A stretch of DNA of 33,165 nt from an uncultured Clostridia bacterium. GTDB taxonomy: Bacteria; Bacillota; Clostridia; Oscillospirales; QAKW01. Location of the stretch: positions 1 to 33,165 of the forward strand of contig CANQVN010000006.1 of the NCBI GenBank assembly GCA_947627315.1, in the 5' to 3' direction. Positions 1 to 9,211 of the stretch are shown piece after piece. Made by a program: the position numbers and the translations under genes. How positions within the stretch are numbered: position 1 is the first letter of the stretch; each line of letters begins with the position of its first letter. The notes beneath the pieces are model-generated. The model did not search any database. It was not told where the DNA came from and worked only from the letters and a program-made list of their open reading frames with translations.

Positions 1-1
1 C

Positions 2-1354
2 ATAGCGGACGACGATCCGCTGAAGGTCGGAACAATGCTTCGGGGAATACCTGTTTTGGGCAAGACGGACGACGTGCCGCGGCTTGTAACGGAGCGCGGT
101 ATAGACACTATAATAATCGCGATACCCTCCGCCTCGCCGGAGCAGATATCCCGCATCGCGGGCGTCTGCACGCAGACCGACTGCGCGGTTAAAATCCTGC
201 CGTCGATATCCAAAATCATAAGCGGGGGCGCGGGATTTTTACAGTCGATGAAAAATATAAATATGGAAGACCTGCTCGGCAGAGCGCCCATTCAGGTGGA
301 TACCACCGCGGTGCGGGAGATGATAACGGACAAGGTCTGCCTTGTGACGGGCGGCGGCGGCTCGATAGGCTCGGAGCTGTGCCGACAGATAATGGAGTAC
401 CACCCGCGGCTTTTGGTCATTGTCGACATCTACGAGAACAACGCCTACGACATTCAGCAGGAGCTAAAGCTGAAATACGGCGCGGGTCTGCCGCTCAGGG
501 TGGAGATAGCGTCGGTGCGCGACTTTGACAAGCTGGATTTGATTTTCGAGCGGTACAAGCCGCAGCTTGTCTTCCACGCCGCGGCGCACAAGCACGTGCC
601 GCTGATGGAATACTCGGCGGAGGAAGCGGTCAAAAACAACGTCGCGGGTACTTATAACGCGGCAAAGCTTGCGATAAAGCACGGCGTGTCCCGCTTTCTG
701 CTCATTTCGACCGACAAGGCGGTAAACCCGACAAACGTGATGGGCGCGACAAAGCGCTGCTGTGAAAAGGTGATAAAGTTCCTTTCGGAGCAGGACACCG
801 ACACCGTTTTCGTGACGGTGCGGTTCGGCAACGTGCTGGGTTCAAACGGCTCGGTCGTGCCGCTGTTTGAAAAGCAGATTGAAAGCGGCGGACCCATCAC
901 CATCACCCACCCCGACATCACACGGTATTTTATGACGATACCGGAGGCGGTGTCGCTCGTACTCCAGGCGGAGACGCGGGCGCAGTCGGGGCAGATATTC
1001 GTGCTGGATATGGGCAAGCCGGTGAAAATCGTAACGCTTGCCGAAAACCTGATTAAAATGCACGGACTGACGCCGGGCAAGGACATAAAGATAGAGTTTA
1101 TCGGTCTGCGCGAGGGCGAAAAGCTGTTTGAGGAGCTGCGGCTGGACGAGGAGCAGGTGATGCCGACCTATAACGAAAAGATATTCATCGGCAGCCATAT
1201 CGACATCCCCGCCGACTTTGAAAGTCAGCTTGAAAAGCTGTTTTCCCTTGCGGAGCTTAACGACGGCGACGGCGTTATTTCACAGCTTCAGACGATTTGC
1301 AGCACATTTGTTCCGGACAGGCGCGTTCACCCCGCCTGCCGTACCGACGCGTGA
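2..1354 (+). CDS. NDP-sugar epimerase/dehydratase, CapD/FlaA1-type polysaccharide biosynthesis protein (5' truncated by window)
   Basis: Frame open from position 2 (IADDDPLKVGTMLRG...). Rossmann motif VTGGGGSIGSELCRQI, FHAAAHKHVPLME, and RFGNVLGSNGSVVPLFEKQI are typical of the family. Confidence 0.92.
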   Translation: MADDDPLKVGTMLRGIPVLGKTDDVPRLVTERGIDTIIIAIPSASPEQISRIAGVCTQTDCAVKILPSISKIISGGAGFLQSMKNINMEDLLGRAPIQVDTTAVREMITDKVCLVTGGGGSIGSELCRQIMEYHPRLLVIVDIYENNAYDIQQELKLKYGAGLPLRVEIASVRDFDKLDLIFERYKPQLVFHAAAHKHVPLMEYSAEEAVKNNVAGTYNAAKLAIKHGVSRFLLISTDKAVNPTNVMGATKRCCEKVIKFLSEQDTDTVFVTVRFGNVLGSNGSVVPLFEKQIESGGPITITHPDITRYFMTIPEAVSLVLQAETRAQSGQIFVLDMGKPVKIVTLAENLIKMHGLTPGKDIKIEFIGLREGEKLFEELRLDEEQVMPTYNEKIFIGSHIDIPADFESQLEKLFSLAELNDGDGVISQLQTICSTFVPDRRVHPACRTDA

Positions 1355-1380
1355 GCGTATATATTAAATAGAGGAAAAAT

Positions 1381-2589
1381 ATGAAAATTTACGACGAGCT
1401 GGTGGCGCGCGGGCTTATCGCGCAGGTCACCGACGAAAAAGAGATACGGGAGCTTATCGACAACGGGCGCGCCACCTTTTACATCGGCTTTGATCCGACG
1501 GCGGACTCGCTTCACGTCGGGCATTTTATGGCTCTCTGCCTTATGAAGCGGCTTCAGGCGGCGGGCAACCGCCCGATAGCCCTTCTGGGCGGCGGCACCG
1601 GTATGGTGGGCGACCCCTCGGGGCGCACCGATATGCGAAAGATGCTGACGGCGGAGGATATCGCGCACAATATCGAGCGGTTCAAGGTGCAGATGAGCCG
1701 GTTTATCGACTTTGGCGAGGGCAAGGCGCTGATGGTAAACAACGCCGACTGGCTGATGGGGCTAAACTACGTCGACCTGCTCCGGGAGGTCGGCTCCTGT
1801 TTTTCGGTAAACAATATGCTGCGCGCCGAGTGTTACAGGCAGAGGATGGAAAAAGGGCTTTCGTTTCTCGAGTTCAACTATATGATAATGCAGAGCTACG
1901 ACTTTTACCATCTTTTCCGCGAGTACGGCTGCAATATGCAGTTCGGCGGCGACGACCAGTGGTCGAATATGCTGGGCGGCACAGAGCTTATCCGCAAAAA
2001 GCTGGGGCGGGACGCGTACGCTATGACAATCACTCTGCTTTTGAACTCCGAGGGCAAAAAGATGGGCAAAACCGCCTCCGGCGCGGTGTGGCTCGACCCC
2101 GATAAAACAAGCCCGTACGAGTTTTACCAGTACTGGCGCAACGTTGCGGACAGCGACGTTATGCGCTGCATTCGGATGCTGACCTTTCTGCCGCTGGAGC
2201 AGATAGACGAGATGGACAAATGGGAGGGTGCCGACCTCAACCGGGCAAAGGAGATTCTGGCTTACGAGCTGACGTCGCTCGTCCACGGTAAGGACGAGGC
2301 GGAGCGCGCGCAGAAAACGGCGAAAACCCTCTTTTCGGGCGGCGCGGAAAGCGCCGATATGCCGAAGGCGGAAATTGAGTTTTTTGACGGTATGACGATA
2401 CTTGATATTATGATATCGGGCAAAATCGCGCCCTCAAAGTCGGAGGCGCGGCGGCTTGTAACACAGGGCGGCGTGACGCTGGGCGAGGACAAGGTGACAG
2501 ACCCTGCCGCCGCTTTTACCAAAGAGCAGCTTTCCGGCGCGGTTCTTAAAAAAGGGAAAAAGAATTTTTACAAGCTTGTGATAAAGTAA
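1381..2589 (+). CDS. tyrS: Tyrosyl-tRNA synthetase
   Basis: HIGH-like motif (PTADSLHVGHFMAL), KMGKT motif, GGDDQWSNMLGG and a C-terminal S4-like domain. Confidence 0.97.
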   Translation: MKIYDELVARGLIAQVTDEKEIRELIDNGRATFYIGFDPTADSLHVGHFMALCLMKRLQAAGNRPIALLGGGTGMVGDPSGRTDMRKMLTAEDIAHNIERFKVQMSRFIDFGEGKALMVNNADWLMGLNYVDLLREVGSCFSVNNMLRAECYRQRMEKGLSFLEFNYMIMQSYDFYHLFREYGCNMQFGGDDQWSNMLGGTELIRKKLGRDAYAMTITLLLNSEGKKMGKTASGAVWLDPDKTSPYEFYQYWRNVADSDVMRCIRMLTFLPLEQIDEMDKWEGADLNRAKEILAYELTSLVHGKDEAERAQKTAKTLFSGGAESADMPKAEIEFFDGMTILDIMISGKIAPSKSEARRLVTQGGVTLGEDKVTDPAAAFTKEQLSGAVLKKGKKNFYKLVIK

Positions 2590-2597
2590 CTTACATG

Positions 2598-2624
2598 CCC
2601 CGCAGACTTTGTCTGCGGGGTTTT
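2598..2624 (+). terminator. Rho-independent terminator after tyrS
   Basis: CCCCGCAGAC-TTT-GTCTGCGGGG followed by TTTT. Confidence 0.9.
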
Positions 2625-2625
2625 G

Positions 2626-2654
2626 GCATATATAAAAGCGTGTACGCATATACT
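2626..2654 (+). promoter_or_regulatory. Sigma-E-like promoter upstream of the spoIVF-like operon
   Basis: GCATATA, 14 nt spacer, CATATACT. Compare sigma-E consensus KMATATT-N14/15-CATACAMT as recalled from B. subtilis. Eyeball match only. Confidence 0.45.
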
Positions 2655-2680
2655 TTCAAAAAAGCCAAGGATGTGATTTT

Positions 2681-3451
2681 ATGGAGCAGTACACGCACGG
2701 CAGCTTTCGCGAGCTGCGGGAGGAGATGCTTCGCGCGCGCAGACAGCGGCGGGGCAGTATTTTGATAACGCTGCTTATAATCGCCCTGTTTGCGGCGGCG
2801 GGACTGTTTTACGTAAAGACGGCGCAGCCCGCGCTGTGGAACAAGGCGGCGGCATATGTAAAAGACGCGGCGGCGGGCGGCAAAAGTCTTGAAACGATAA
2901 GCCGCGCGCTGTTCGGAAAGGCAAAAAATCAACAGCAGGCGGAGACGGAAAACAAGACGGGCGAGTCGGGAGATATGCTGCTGACGGCAGACAACCTGAC
3001 CTTTAACTACATATCCGAGCCTGTGCGCTGCGACCTTTTAGGCGGCGGGAAAGCCGCCGTCTCCCCGCCCGTTGTCGGCGCGACGGTGACGTCCGACTTC
3101 GGCGCGAGAACAGACCCGGTGACAGGAGAGGCGGACGCCGGACACCACGGCGTCGACCTTGCGGCGCCGGTCGGCAGCGACATTTTTGCCTATGCCGACG
3201 GCGTTGTCGCCGAGACGGGAGAAAGCGAAATCTACGGCAACTACGTACTTATCGACCACGGCGGCGGACTGAATACGTTTTACGGTCATATGTCAAAGGT
3301 GACAGTGTCAAAGGGCGAGAGCGTCGCCGCGGGCGACAGCATCGGCGTTATCGGTTCGACCGGCAAAAGCACAGGCACTCACCTGCATTTCGAGATGAGA
3401 TATGACGGTGAAAGAGTCGACCCTATGCCATACATATATGAAAAAATATAG
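2681..3451 (+). CDS. Membrane-anchored M23/LytM peptidase-domain protein, SpoIVFA-like (SpoIIQ-like alternative)
   Basis: Single N-terminal TM segment, then SDFGARTDPVTGEADAGHHGVDLAAPVGSDIFA...GTHLHFEM. Lies immediately before an M50 protease gene. Confidence 0.85.
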   Translation: MEQYTHGSFRELREEMLRARRQRRGSILITLLIIALFAAAGLFYVKTAQPALWNKAAAYVKDAAAGGKSLETISRALFGKAKNQQQAETENKTGESGDMLLTADNLTFNYISEPVRCDLLGGGKAAVSPPVVGATVTSDFGARTDPVTGEADAGHHGVDLAAPVGSDIFAYADGVVAETGESEIYGNYVLIDHGGGLNTFYGHMSKVTVSKGESVAAGDSIGVIGSTGKSTGTHLHFEMRYDGERVDPMPYIYEKI

Positions 3452-4025
3452 CATTTCGCCGCTGACAGTTATGATTGTCGCGGCGTTTATCGTTATTGAC
3501 GGGAGCTGGTTTTCGCTGTATACCGCCGCCTGCGCGCTGTGGCACGAGCTGGCGCATATCGCGGCGGTGAAAATCGCGGGCGGCGCGCTGCGCTCCTTTT
3601 CGGTGCGGCGGTTCGGCATGGGCATAAAAACGGACGCGCTGAGCTATCGCGCCGAGGCGGGCGTCGCCCTCGCAGGTCCGCTTGCAAGCCTTTTGGCGGC
3701 GGGCGTTTTTATGGTCACAGCCCGCTGCTTTTGCTTTAACGAAACGACGGTGTTTCTGTTTTTTTCAAACCTCGCTCTTTTCTGCCTTAACATACTGCCG
3801 ATATTCCCGCTGGACGGCGGCAGGGCGCTGCGCGCGATACTGCTGTCCCGCATTTCTTACGGGCGGGCGATGGCGGTATCAAAGGCGATATCGGTTATTT
3901 TTTTGTTGCCTCTTTGCACGCTGTCTGTTATAATACTTGTAAAGACGGGCTACAACCTGTCGCTGCTTATTATCTGCATCTATCTTGCGGTGCTGTTGAC
4001 TGGAGCTGTAAAAAATGAAAATTGA
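3438..4025 (+). CDS. spoIVFB: Site-2 protease family M50 intramembrane metalloprotease, SpoIVFB-like
   Basis: HELAHIAAVK (HExxH) and NILPIFPLDGGRALRAIL (NPDG-like) motifs with multiple TMs. Start chosen at the MKKYSISPL methionine, overlapping the upstream gene by 14 nt. Confidence 0.85.
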   Translation: MKKYSISPLTVMIVAAFIVIDGSWFSLYTAACALWHELAHIAAVKIAGGALRSFSVRRFGMGIKTDALSYRAEAGVALAGPLASLLAAGVFMVTARCFCFNETTVFLFFSNLALFCLNILPIFPLDGGRALRAILLSRISYGRAMAVSKAISVIFLLPLCTLSVIILVKTGYNLSLLIICIYLAVLLTGAVKNEN

Positions 4026-5865
4026 TATGCAAAGCCTGCACAGGCTGCTTTTGACCGTGCAAAAGCCCGCCCGCTACACCGGCGGCGAGCTTTACGAGTG
4101 CGTCAAGGACGAAAAGGACGTGACCGTCCGCTTTGCGTTCTGCTTTCCCGATATTTACGACATTGCCATGTCCTGTCTCGGTTACAGGATACTTTACGGC
4201 GCGATAAACAGCGTCGACAGGTTCTGGTGCGAGCGGGTGATGCAGCCGTGGGACGACTTTGAGCAGGCGCTCACGCAGAACAAAATCCCGCTTTACTCGC
4301 TGGAGAGCAAAACGCCGCTTTGCGACTTTGACATTATCGCCTTTACCTTGCAGTATGAGATGTGCTACACCACCGCCCTTAATATGCTGCGCCTCGGCGG
4401 TGTGCCGCTTTTTTCGCGTGAGCGGAAAGGGCTTCATAACCTTGTTATCGCGGGCGGACCGTGCGCCTGCAACCCCGAGCCGCTATGCGACTTTATCGAC
4501 CTGTTCTGCATAGGCGAGGGCGAAAGCCAGCTTGTCGAGCTGTGCGAGCTTTATGAAAAGGCAAAAAACGAGGGCTGGGACAAGCACGCCTTTCTTGTCG
4601 CGGCGACAAAAATCACCGGGATATACGCGCCCGCGCTCTACCGTGCGGAATATAACGAAGACGGCACGCTGCGCTCGTTTGAGCCTGTAGAGGAGGGCGT
4701 GCCCCGCCGCGTGACAAAGCGGATAGAGCAGGACCTTGACAGTATGTATTTTCCCGAAAAGCAGATAGTGCCTTATATCGACGTCGTACACGACCGGGTG
4801 ACAATCGAGCTGTTTCGCGGCTGTATCCGCGGCTGCCGCTTCTGTCAGGCGGGTATGCTCAACCGCCCGCTTCGCTACAAGAGCGTCGACACGCTGGTGC
4901 GGCAGGCGGACACGCTGCTTGAGGCGACGGGACACGACCAGCTTTCGCTCTGCTCGCTCTCGTCAAGCGACTATCCCGAAATAGAGTGTCTTGCGGACAG
5001 GCTGCTTGCTCTCACCGAGCCGAAAAAGATACATCTTTCGATGCCGTCGCTGCGGGTGGATAATTTCCCCAAGGAGCTTGCCGAAAAGATAACCCGCGTC
5101 AAAAAATCGACCTTTACCTTCGCGCCGGAGGCGGGAAGTCAGCGTCTGAGGGACGTTATAAACAAAAACGTGACGGCGCAGGATATCGACCGGGGCTGTA
5201 AGATGGCGTTTGAAAACGGCAACACCTCGGTAAAGCTGTATTTTATGACGGGGCTTCCCACCGAGACGGATGAGGATATTTGCGCGATAGCGGAGCTTTC
5301 GGCGCACGTTGTCGACCTGTTTTTCTCGACCGATAAGTCAAAACGCAGCAGGCGGGTGTCCATCACCTCGTCCGCGTCGATTTTCGTGCCAAAGCCGTTC
5401 ACTCCGTTCCAGTGGGAGGCGCAGGACACGCCCGCCCGCTCGCTTGAAAAGCAGGCGCTGCTCCGCGAGAGGTTTTCCGGCGTCCGCGCGGGGATTGCGA
5501 CCCACGAGCCGTATATGTCCGAGATGGAGGCGGTGCTGGCGCGCGGCGACAGGCGGCTGGGCGCCGTTTTATACGAGCTTGCAAAGGAGCATGACAAGCT
5601 TTCGGCGTGGGACGAGTTTTTTGACAGGGAGCGCTGGGAGCGCGCCTTTGAAAAAGCGGGGGTGGACAGAGACTTTTACGCCCACCGCAAGCGTGAGTTT
5701 TCGGAGCTTCTGCCCTGGGACTTTATAGACGTCGGGGTGACCAAGGCGTTTTTGCAAAGGGAGGCGGAGCGCGCGGCAAAGGGCGTCACCACCAAAAACT
5801 GCCGCGAGGGCTGCGCCGGCTGCGGCGCATCCTTACTGCTTGAGAAAGGAAAATGCCATGGATAA
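4015..5865 (+). CDS. TIGR03960-type B12-binding/radical SAM protein
   Basis: Radical SAM motif IELFRGCIRGCRFCQAG, SLSSSDYPEI, FTFAPEAGSQRLRDVINKNV, C-terminal CREGCAGCGA. Confidence 0.92.
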   Translation: MKIDMQSLHRLLLTVQKPARYTGGELYECVKDEKDVTVRFAFCFPDIYDIAMSCLGYRILYGAINSVDRFWCERVMQPWDDFEQALTQNKIPLYSLESKTPLCDFDIIAFTLQYEMCYTTALNMLRLGGVPLFSRERKGLHNLVIAGGPCACNPEPLCDFIDLFCIGEGESQLVELCELYEKAKNEGWDKHAFLVAATKITGIYAPALYRAEYNEDGTLRSFEPVEEGVPRRVTKRIEQDLDSMYFPEKQIVPYIDVVHDRVTIELFRGCIRGCRFCQAGMLNRPLRYKSVDTLVRQADTLLEATGHDQLSLCSLSSSDYPEIECLADRLLALTEPKKIHLSMPSLRVDNFPKELAEKITRVKKSTFTFAPEAGSQRLRDVINKNVTAQDIDRGCKMAFENGNTSVKLYFMTGLPTETDEDICAIAELSAHVVDLFFSTDKSKRSRRVSITSSASIFVPKPFTPFQWEAQDTPARSLEKQALLRERFSGVRAGIATHEPYMSEMEAVLARGDRRLGAVLYELAKEHDKLSAWDEFFDRERWERAFEKAGVDRDFYAHRKREFSELLPWDFIDVGVTKAFLQREAERAAKGVTTKNCREGCAGCGASLLLEKGKCHG

Positions 5866-6508
5866 ATACGTTCCCTTTTACGAGCTGCGCGCCGTGTTTG
5901 AAAAAACGGGCGCGGCGAAGTATTTTTCACATCTCGACCTTACCCGCGCCGTCTCCCGCGCGCTGCGCCGCTCCAAGCTCGATTTGTGGTTCAGCGAGGG
6001 CTTTACGCCCCGCCCGCACCTTGTTTTCACGCCTCCCCTGCCGCTCGGCAGCGAGAGCGTATGCGAGCTTATGGACTTTCGCTTAAAGCTCGGCTCGCCG
6101 TTTGATAAATCCGCGTTTGTCGCGTCATTTCCGCCCGCGCTGCGCGTTTTGGACGTGTATGAGCCCGAGACAAAGCTTAAAGACATAGCCTTTGCCCGCT
6201 ATGAGCTTGATGTTGAAACAAGCTGTGAAAAAGACGCGGCGGACGCGCTTTTTTCAAAGCCGGTGATACTGCTTAAAAAGACAAAACGGAGCGAGACCGA
6301 AACCGATATAACAAAATTTATAAAGACTCTTGACATTACGTCAAATTGTGGTATTATACACATAGACGCGACTCTTTGCTGCTCCGCGGATATGACCTTA
6401 AGCCCCGCCTACCTTGTGTCGGCGCTCAAAAGCGCGGGGTATGAGGCGCAGGCTTTATCCGTAAGGCGCACTGCGTTTTTTGACAGGCAGATGAATCTAT
6501 TCGTCTAA
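5858..6508 (+). CDS. TIGR03936/DUF2344 family protein
   Basis: YFSHLDLTRAVSRALRRSKLDLWFSEGFTPRPHLVFTPPLPLGSES is typical. Start ATG at 5858 overlaps the upstream stop. Confidence 0.9.
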   Translation: MDKYVPFYELRAVFEKTGAAKYFSHLDLTRAVSRALRRSKLDLWFSEGFTPRPHLVFTPPLPLGSESVCELMDFRLKLGSPFDKSAFVASFPPALRVLDVYEPETKLKDIAFARYELDVETSCEKDAADALFSKPVILLKKTKRSETETDITKFIKTLDITSNCGIIHIDATLCCSADMTLSPAYLVSALKSAGYEAQALSVRRTAFFDRQMNLFV

Positions 6509-6551
6509 AGAGGTAATCGCCGTGAAAACCGCATTTAACGAAAACCGATAC

Positions 6552-6576
6552 AGGCAGGGATAACCCCTGCCTTTTT
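6552..6576 (+). terminator. Rho-independent terminator
   Basis: AGGCAGGG-ATAAC-CCCTGCCT followed by TTTT. Confidence 0.85.
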
Positions 6577-6603
6577 GCGTTAATTAAAAAGGGAGGTGCC
6601 GTC

Positions 6604-7757
6604 ATGGAAAATCCGAAGCTTTTGCCCGAGCTAAGGTTTACGCCCGCCGTGTTTGCGGTAAAGGACGAGTATCAGATAATAGTTCTCGCCCGCGCGGAAA
6701 TCGTGTTCTGGGTCACGGTAAACGGAAAGGAGTATTACGACTGGTCAAGCGGGGTATTGCGCTCCGCCGGCTCGCCCCACCGCGTATCGGTGCCGATGAG
6801 CGAGCTTGACGCCGCGCGGGAATACACCGTTCACTACCGCAGGATGGTAGACAGACTTATCGCCTTTTCAACGACCGAGGAGGTGCAAAGCGCGACCTAT
6901 CCCTTTAAGCCGGTAGACCCGAACGGGGATATCAGGCTCTGTCAGGTGGCGGACGTGCTTGCGGTAAAAACGTTCGACAATCTTTCAAATCCCATGAACG
7001 CGGGCGACTTTTTCGGCGAAAATCTCGATCTTCTGGTGTTGAACGGCAACATACAGAACAACAGCGAGCAGACCTTCAAGTTCGACTTTATATACAGGTT
7101 CTGCGACAGACTGGCGCACGGCAACATTCCGATTGTGTTCTCCCGCGGCGAACGCGATATGCGCGGCGCGGCGGCGGAGCTTATGGAGTATTACACGCCG
7201 ACCGACCGCGGGGTAAGCTACTATTCCTTCCGACTTGGCAGTCTCTGGGGACTTGTTCTTGACGCGGCAGAGGATAAGGACGACAGCTGCCCCGAATACG
7301 GGTTTACAAACTGCTGTCACGAGTTTCGGCTTCAGGAGACAAGGTGGCTGCAAAGCGTTATCGACAACGCCCGAAACGAGTATGCCGCGCCGGGCGTGAA
7401 ATACAGGCTTGTCATATCCACAGCCCGTTTTTCTACACACAGGACGCGCCGTATGACATTGAACAGCCGCTTTATACAAAGTGGTGCGAGATGTTAAAGA
7501 AGCATATAAAGCCGCACCTGATGCTGTCGGGTCAGCTGTGCCGCGCCGTCATCGCCCCTGTCGGCGGCGAGCTTGACAGCAAGGGTCAGCCCTGCCCTGC
7601 CGTCATCAGCGGCGAATATATAAGAAACGAGAAAAACAAGAAAATAGACTATCTCGGCGCGGCGGTAACGCTCGCCGGCGATAAAATCAGAATAGATATC
7701 ACAAACAAAGACCGTAATGCGGTAAAAACCGAAATAATAGACGTCATGGAGGTATAA
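6604..7757 (+). pseudogene. Metallophosphoesterase paralog A: frameshifted and lacking most metal-binding residues
   Basis: ORF 6604..7497 aligns to the N-terminal ~75% of the downstream paralog. ORF 7344..7757 in another frame continues the alignment (HSPFFYTQDAPYDIEQPLYTKW...GGELDSKGQPCP). Frame break near 7417-7420. Confidence 0.85.
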
Positions 7758-7758
7758 T

Positions 7759-8889
7759 ATGAAAAACACGTCACATCTTCCCGAGCTTCGCACCGCGCCC
7801 GCAGTGTTCGCGGTAAAGGACGAATATCAGATAATGGCGATTTCCCGGTCTGAAATCCTTTTCTGCGTCACGGTAAACGGAGTGGACTATTACGACCATA
7901 CAAACGGCATCATCCGCTCCGCCATGTACGCCCACCGCGTGTCTGTTCCGATGAGCGAGCTTGACGCCGCGGGCGAGTATACCGTAAGCTACCGCAGGAT
8001 TATAGACAGGCTTCCCTATTTTTCGACGACGGAGGAGCCGGTGAGCCAGACCTATAAGTTTAAGCCCCTGCCGAAAGAGGGCGACATTAAAATCTACCAC
8101 CTGTCCGACACGCACGGTCACTTTACCATGCCGGCGCAGGCGGGCGAGTTTTTCGGGGATAATATCGACCTTTTGATACTCAACGGCGACATTCCCGACC
8201 ACAGCGGCAACGTCCGTAATTTCGACCTTATATATAGGCTGTGCGAGGCGATAACGGGAGGAGAGCGCCCGATAGTTTTCTCCCGCGGCAACCACGACAC
8301 GCGCGGCATATTCGCCGAAAAGCTGGCAGACTACACGCCGACCGAAAACGGACATTCGTATTTCACCTTCCGCCTCGGTCGAATCTGGGGTATCGTTATG
8401 GACACGGGCGAGGATAAGCCGGACGACCACGAGGCATACGGTCACACCAACGCCTGCCACCAGTTCAGGCTGGAGGAGACGCGCTATCTTGAAAAAATCA
8501 TAGAAAACGCCGATAAGGAATACGCCGCCCCCGGCGTCCAGTACCGGCTTGTCATCGTACATAACCCCTTCACCCTCACCCTCTCCCCGCCCTTTGACAT
8601 AGAACAGCCGCTTTATAAAAAGTGGGCGGATATGCTCAAAGAGACGGTAAAGCCGCAGGCGATGATAGTGGGGCATATCCACCAGACAGGCATAAGCCCG
8701 ATAGGCGGAAAGTGGGACAGCAAGGGTCAGCCATGCCCAGTCATTTCCGCATCAAAGCCGACAAAAGTAGACGGGCACAGCGATCACGTCGGCACGGCTT
8801 TCACCCTGTCGGGAGATAAAATGAAGGTGGAATTTACCGACGGAGAGCATACCGTGCTTGAAAGCGCCACGCTTGATTTGATTAAATAA
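7759..8889 (+). CDS. Metallophosphoesterase (calcineurin-like) with N-terminal beta-type domain, intact paralog B
   Basis: Motif series LSDTHGH, NGDI, GNHD, VHNPF, GHIH. Confidence 0.92.
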   Translation: MKNTSHLPELRTAPAVFAVKDEYQIMAISRSEILFCVTVNGVDYYDHTNGIIRSAMYAHRVSVPMSELDAAGEYTVSYRRIIDRLPYFSTTEEPVSQTYKFKPLPKEGDIKIYHLSDTHGHFTMPAQAGEFFGDNIDLLILNGDIPDHSGNVRNFDLIYRLCEAITGGERPIVFSRGNHDTRGIFAEKLADYTPTENGHSYFTFRLGRIWGIVMDTGEDKPDDHEAYGHTNACHQFRLEETRYLEKIIENADKEYAAPGVQYRLVIVHNPFTLTLSPPFDIEQPLYKKWADMLKETVKPQAMIVGHIHQTGISPIGGKWDSKGQPCPVISASKPTKVDGHSDHVGTAFTLSGDKMKVEFTDGEHTVLESATLDLIK

Positions 8890-8894
8890 ACGTT

Positions 8895-8926
8895 CCCCGC
8901 GCGGCGTTTGCCGCGCGGGGTGTCTT
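8895..8926 (+). terminator. Rho-independent terminator
   Basis: CCCCGCGCGGC-GTTT-GCCGCGCGGGG followed by TGTCTTTTT. Confidence 0.88.
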
Positions 8927-8965
8927 TTTCTCAGCCTTTTTCAATCGGCTTATTGTATATGGGGC

Positions 8966-8998
8966 AAAAAATCACGCCGCAAAAGCGGCGTGATTTTT
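8966..8998. terminator. Bidirectional terminator-like hairpin
   Basis: AAAAATCACGCCGC-AAAA-GCGGCGTGATTTTT. Confidence 0.75.
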
Positions 8999-9127
8999 AT
9001 ATGTCTTCTTTATATAATATTATATCTTCCACCCTACAGTGTAAAATCCTGCTTGTCAACGGTTTTTGGGAAATTCAAAAATTCGCCGTCGGACAAATAA
9101 AAACACCGTGACTTACACCGCGATGTT

Positions 9128-9211
9128 TCATTTTATGTCCGAAAGCCGCTCGGCAAGCGATTTTGTGAGAGCCCTGTCCCGCTCGAACATTTTTCTGTAA
9201 TTGTCTATCAC
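9128..9211 (-). pseudogene. Possible 3' remnant of a minus-strand gene
   Basis: Minus-strand frame reads ...VIDNYRKMFERDRALTKSLAERLSDIK-stop, with protein-like composition. Interrupted upstream by an in-frame stop near the junction with the LRR/SLH fragment. Confidence 0.3.

Noticed and set aside
7771-8682. 303-aa minus-strand ORF over the intact metallophosphoesterase
   Set aside because: Overlaps a gene with complete catalytic motifs; shadow ORF.
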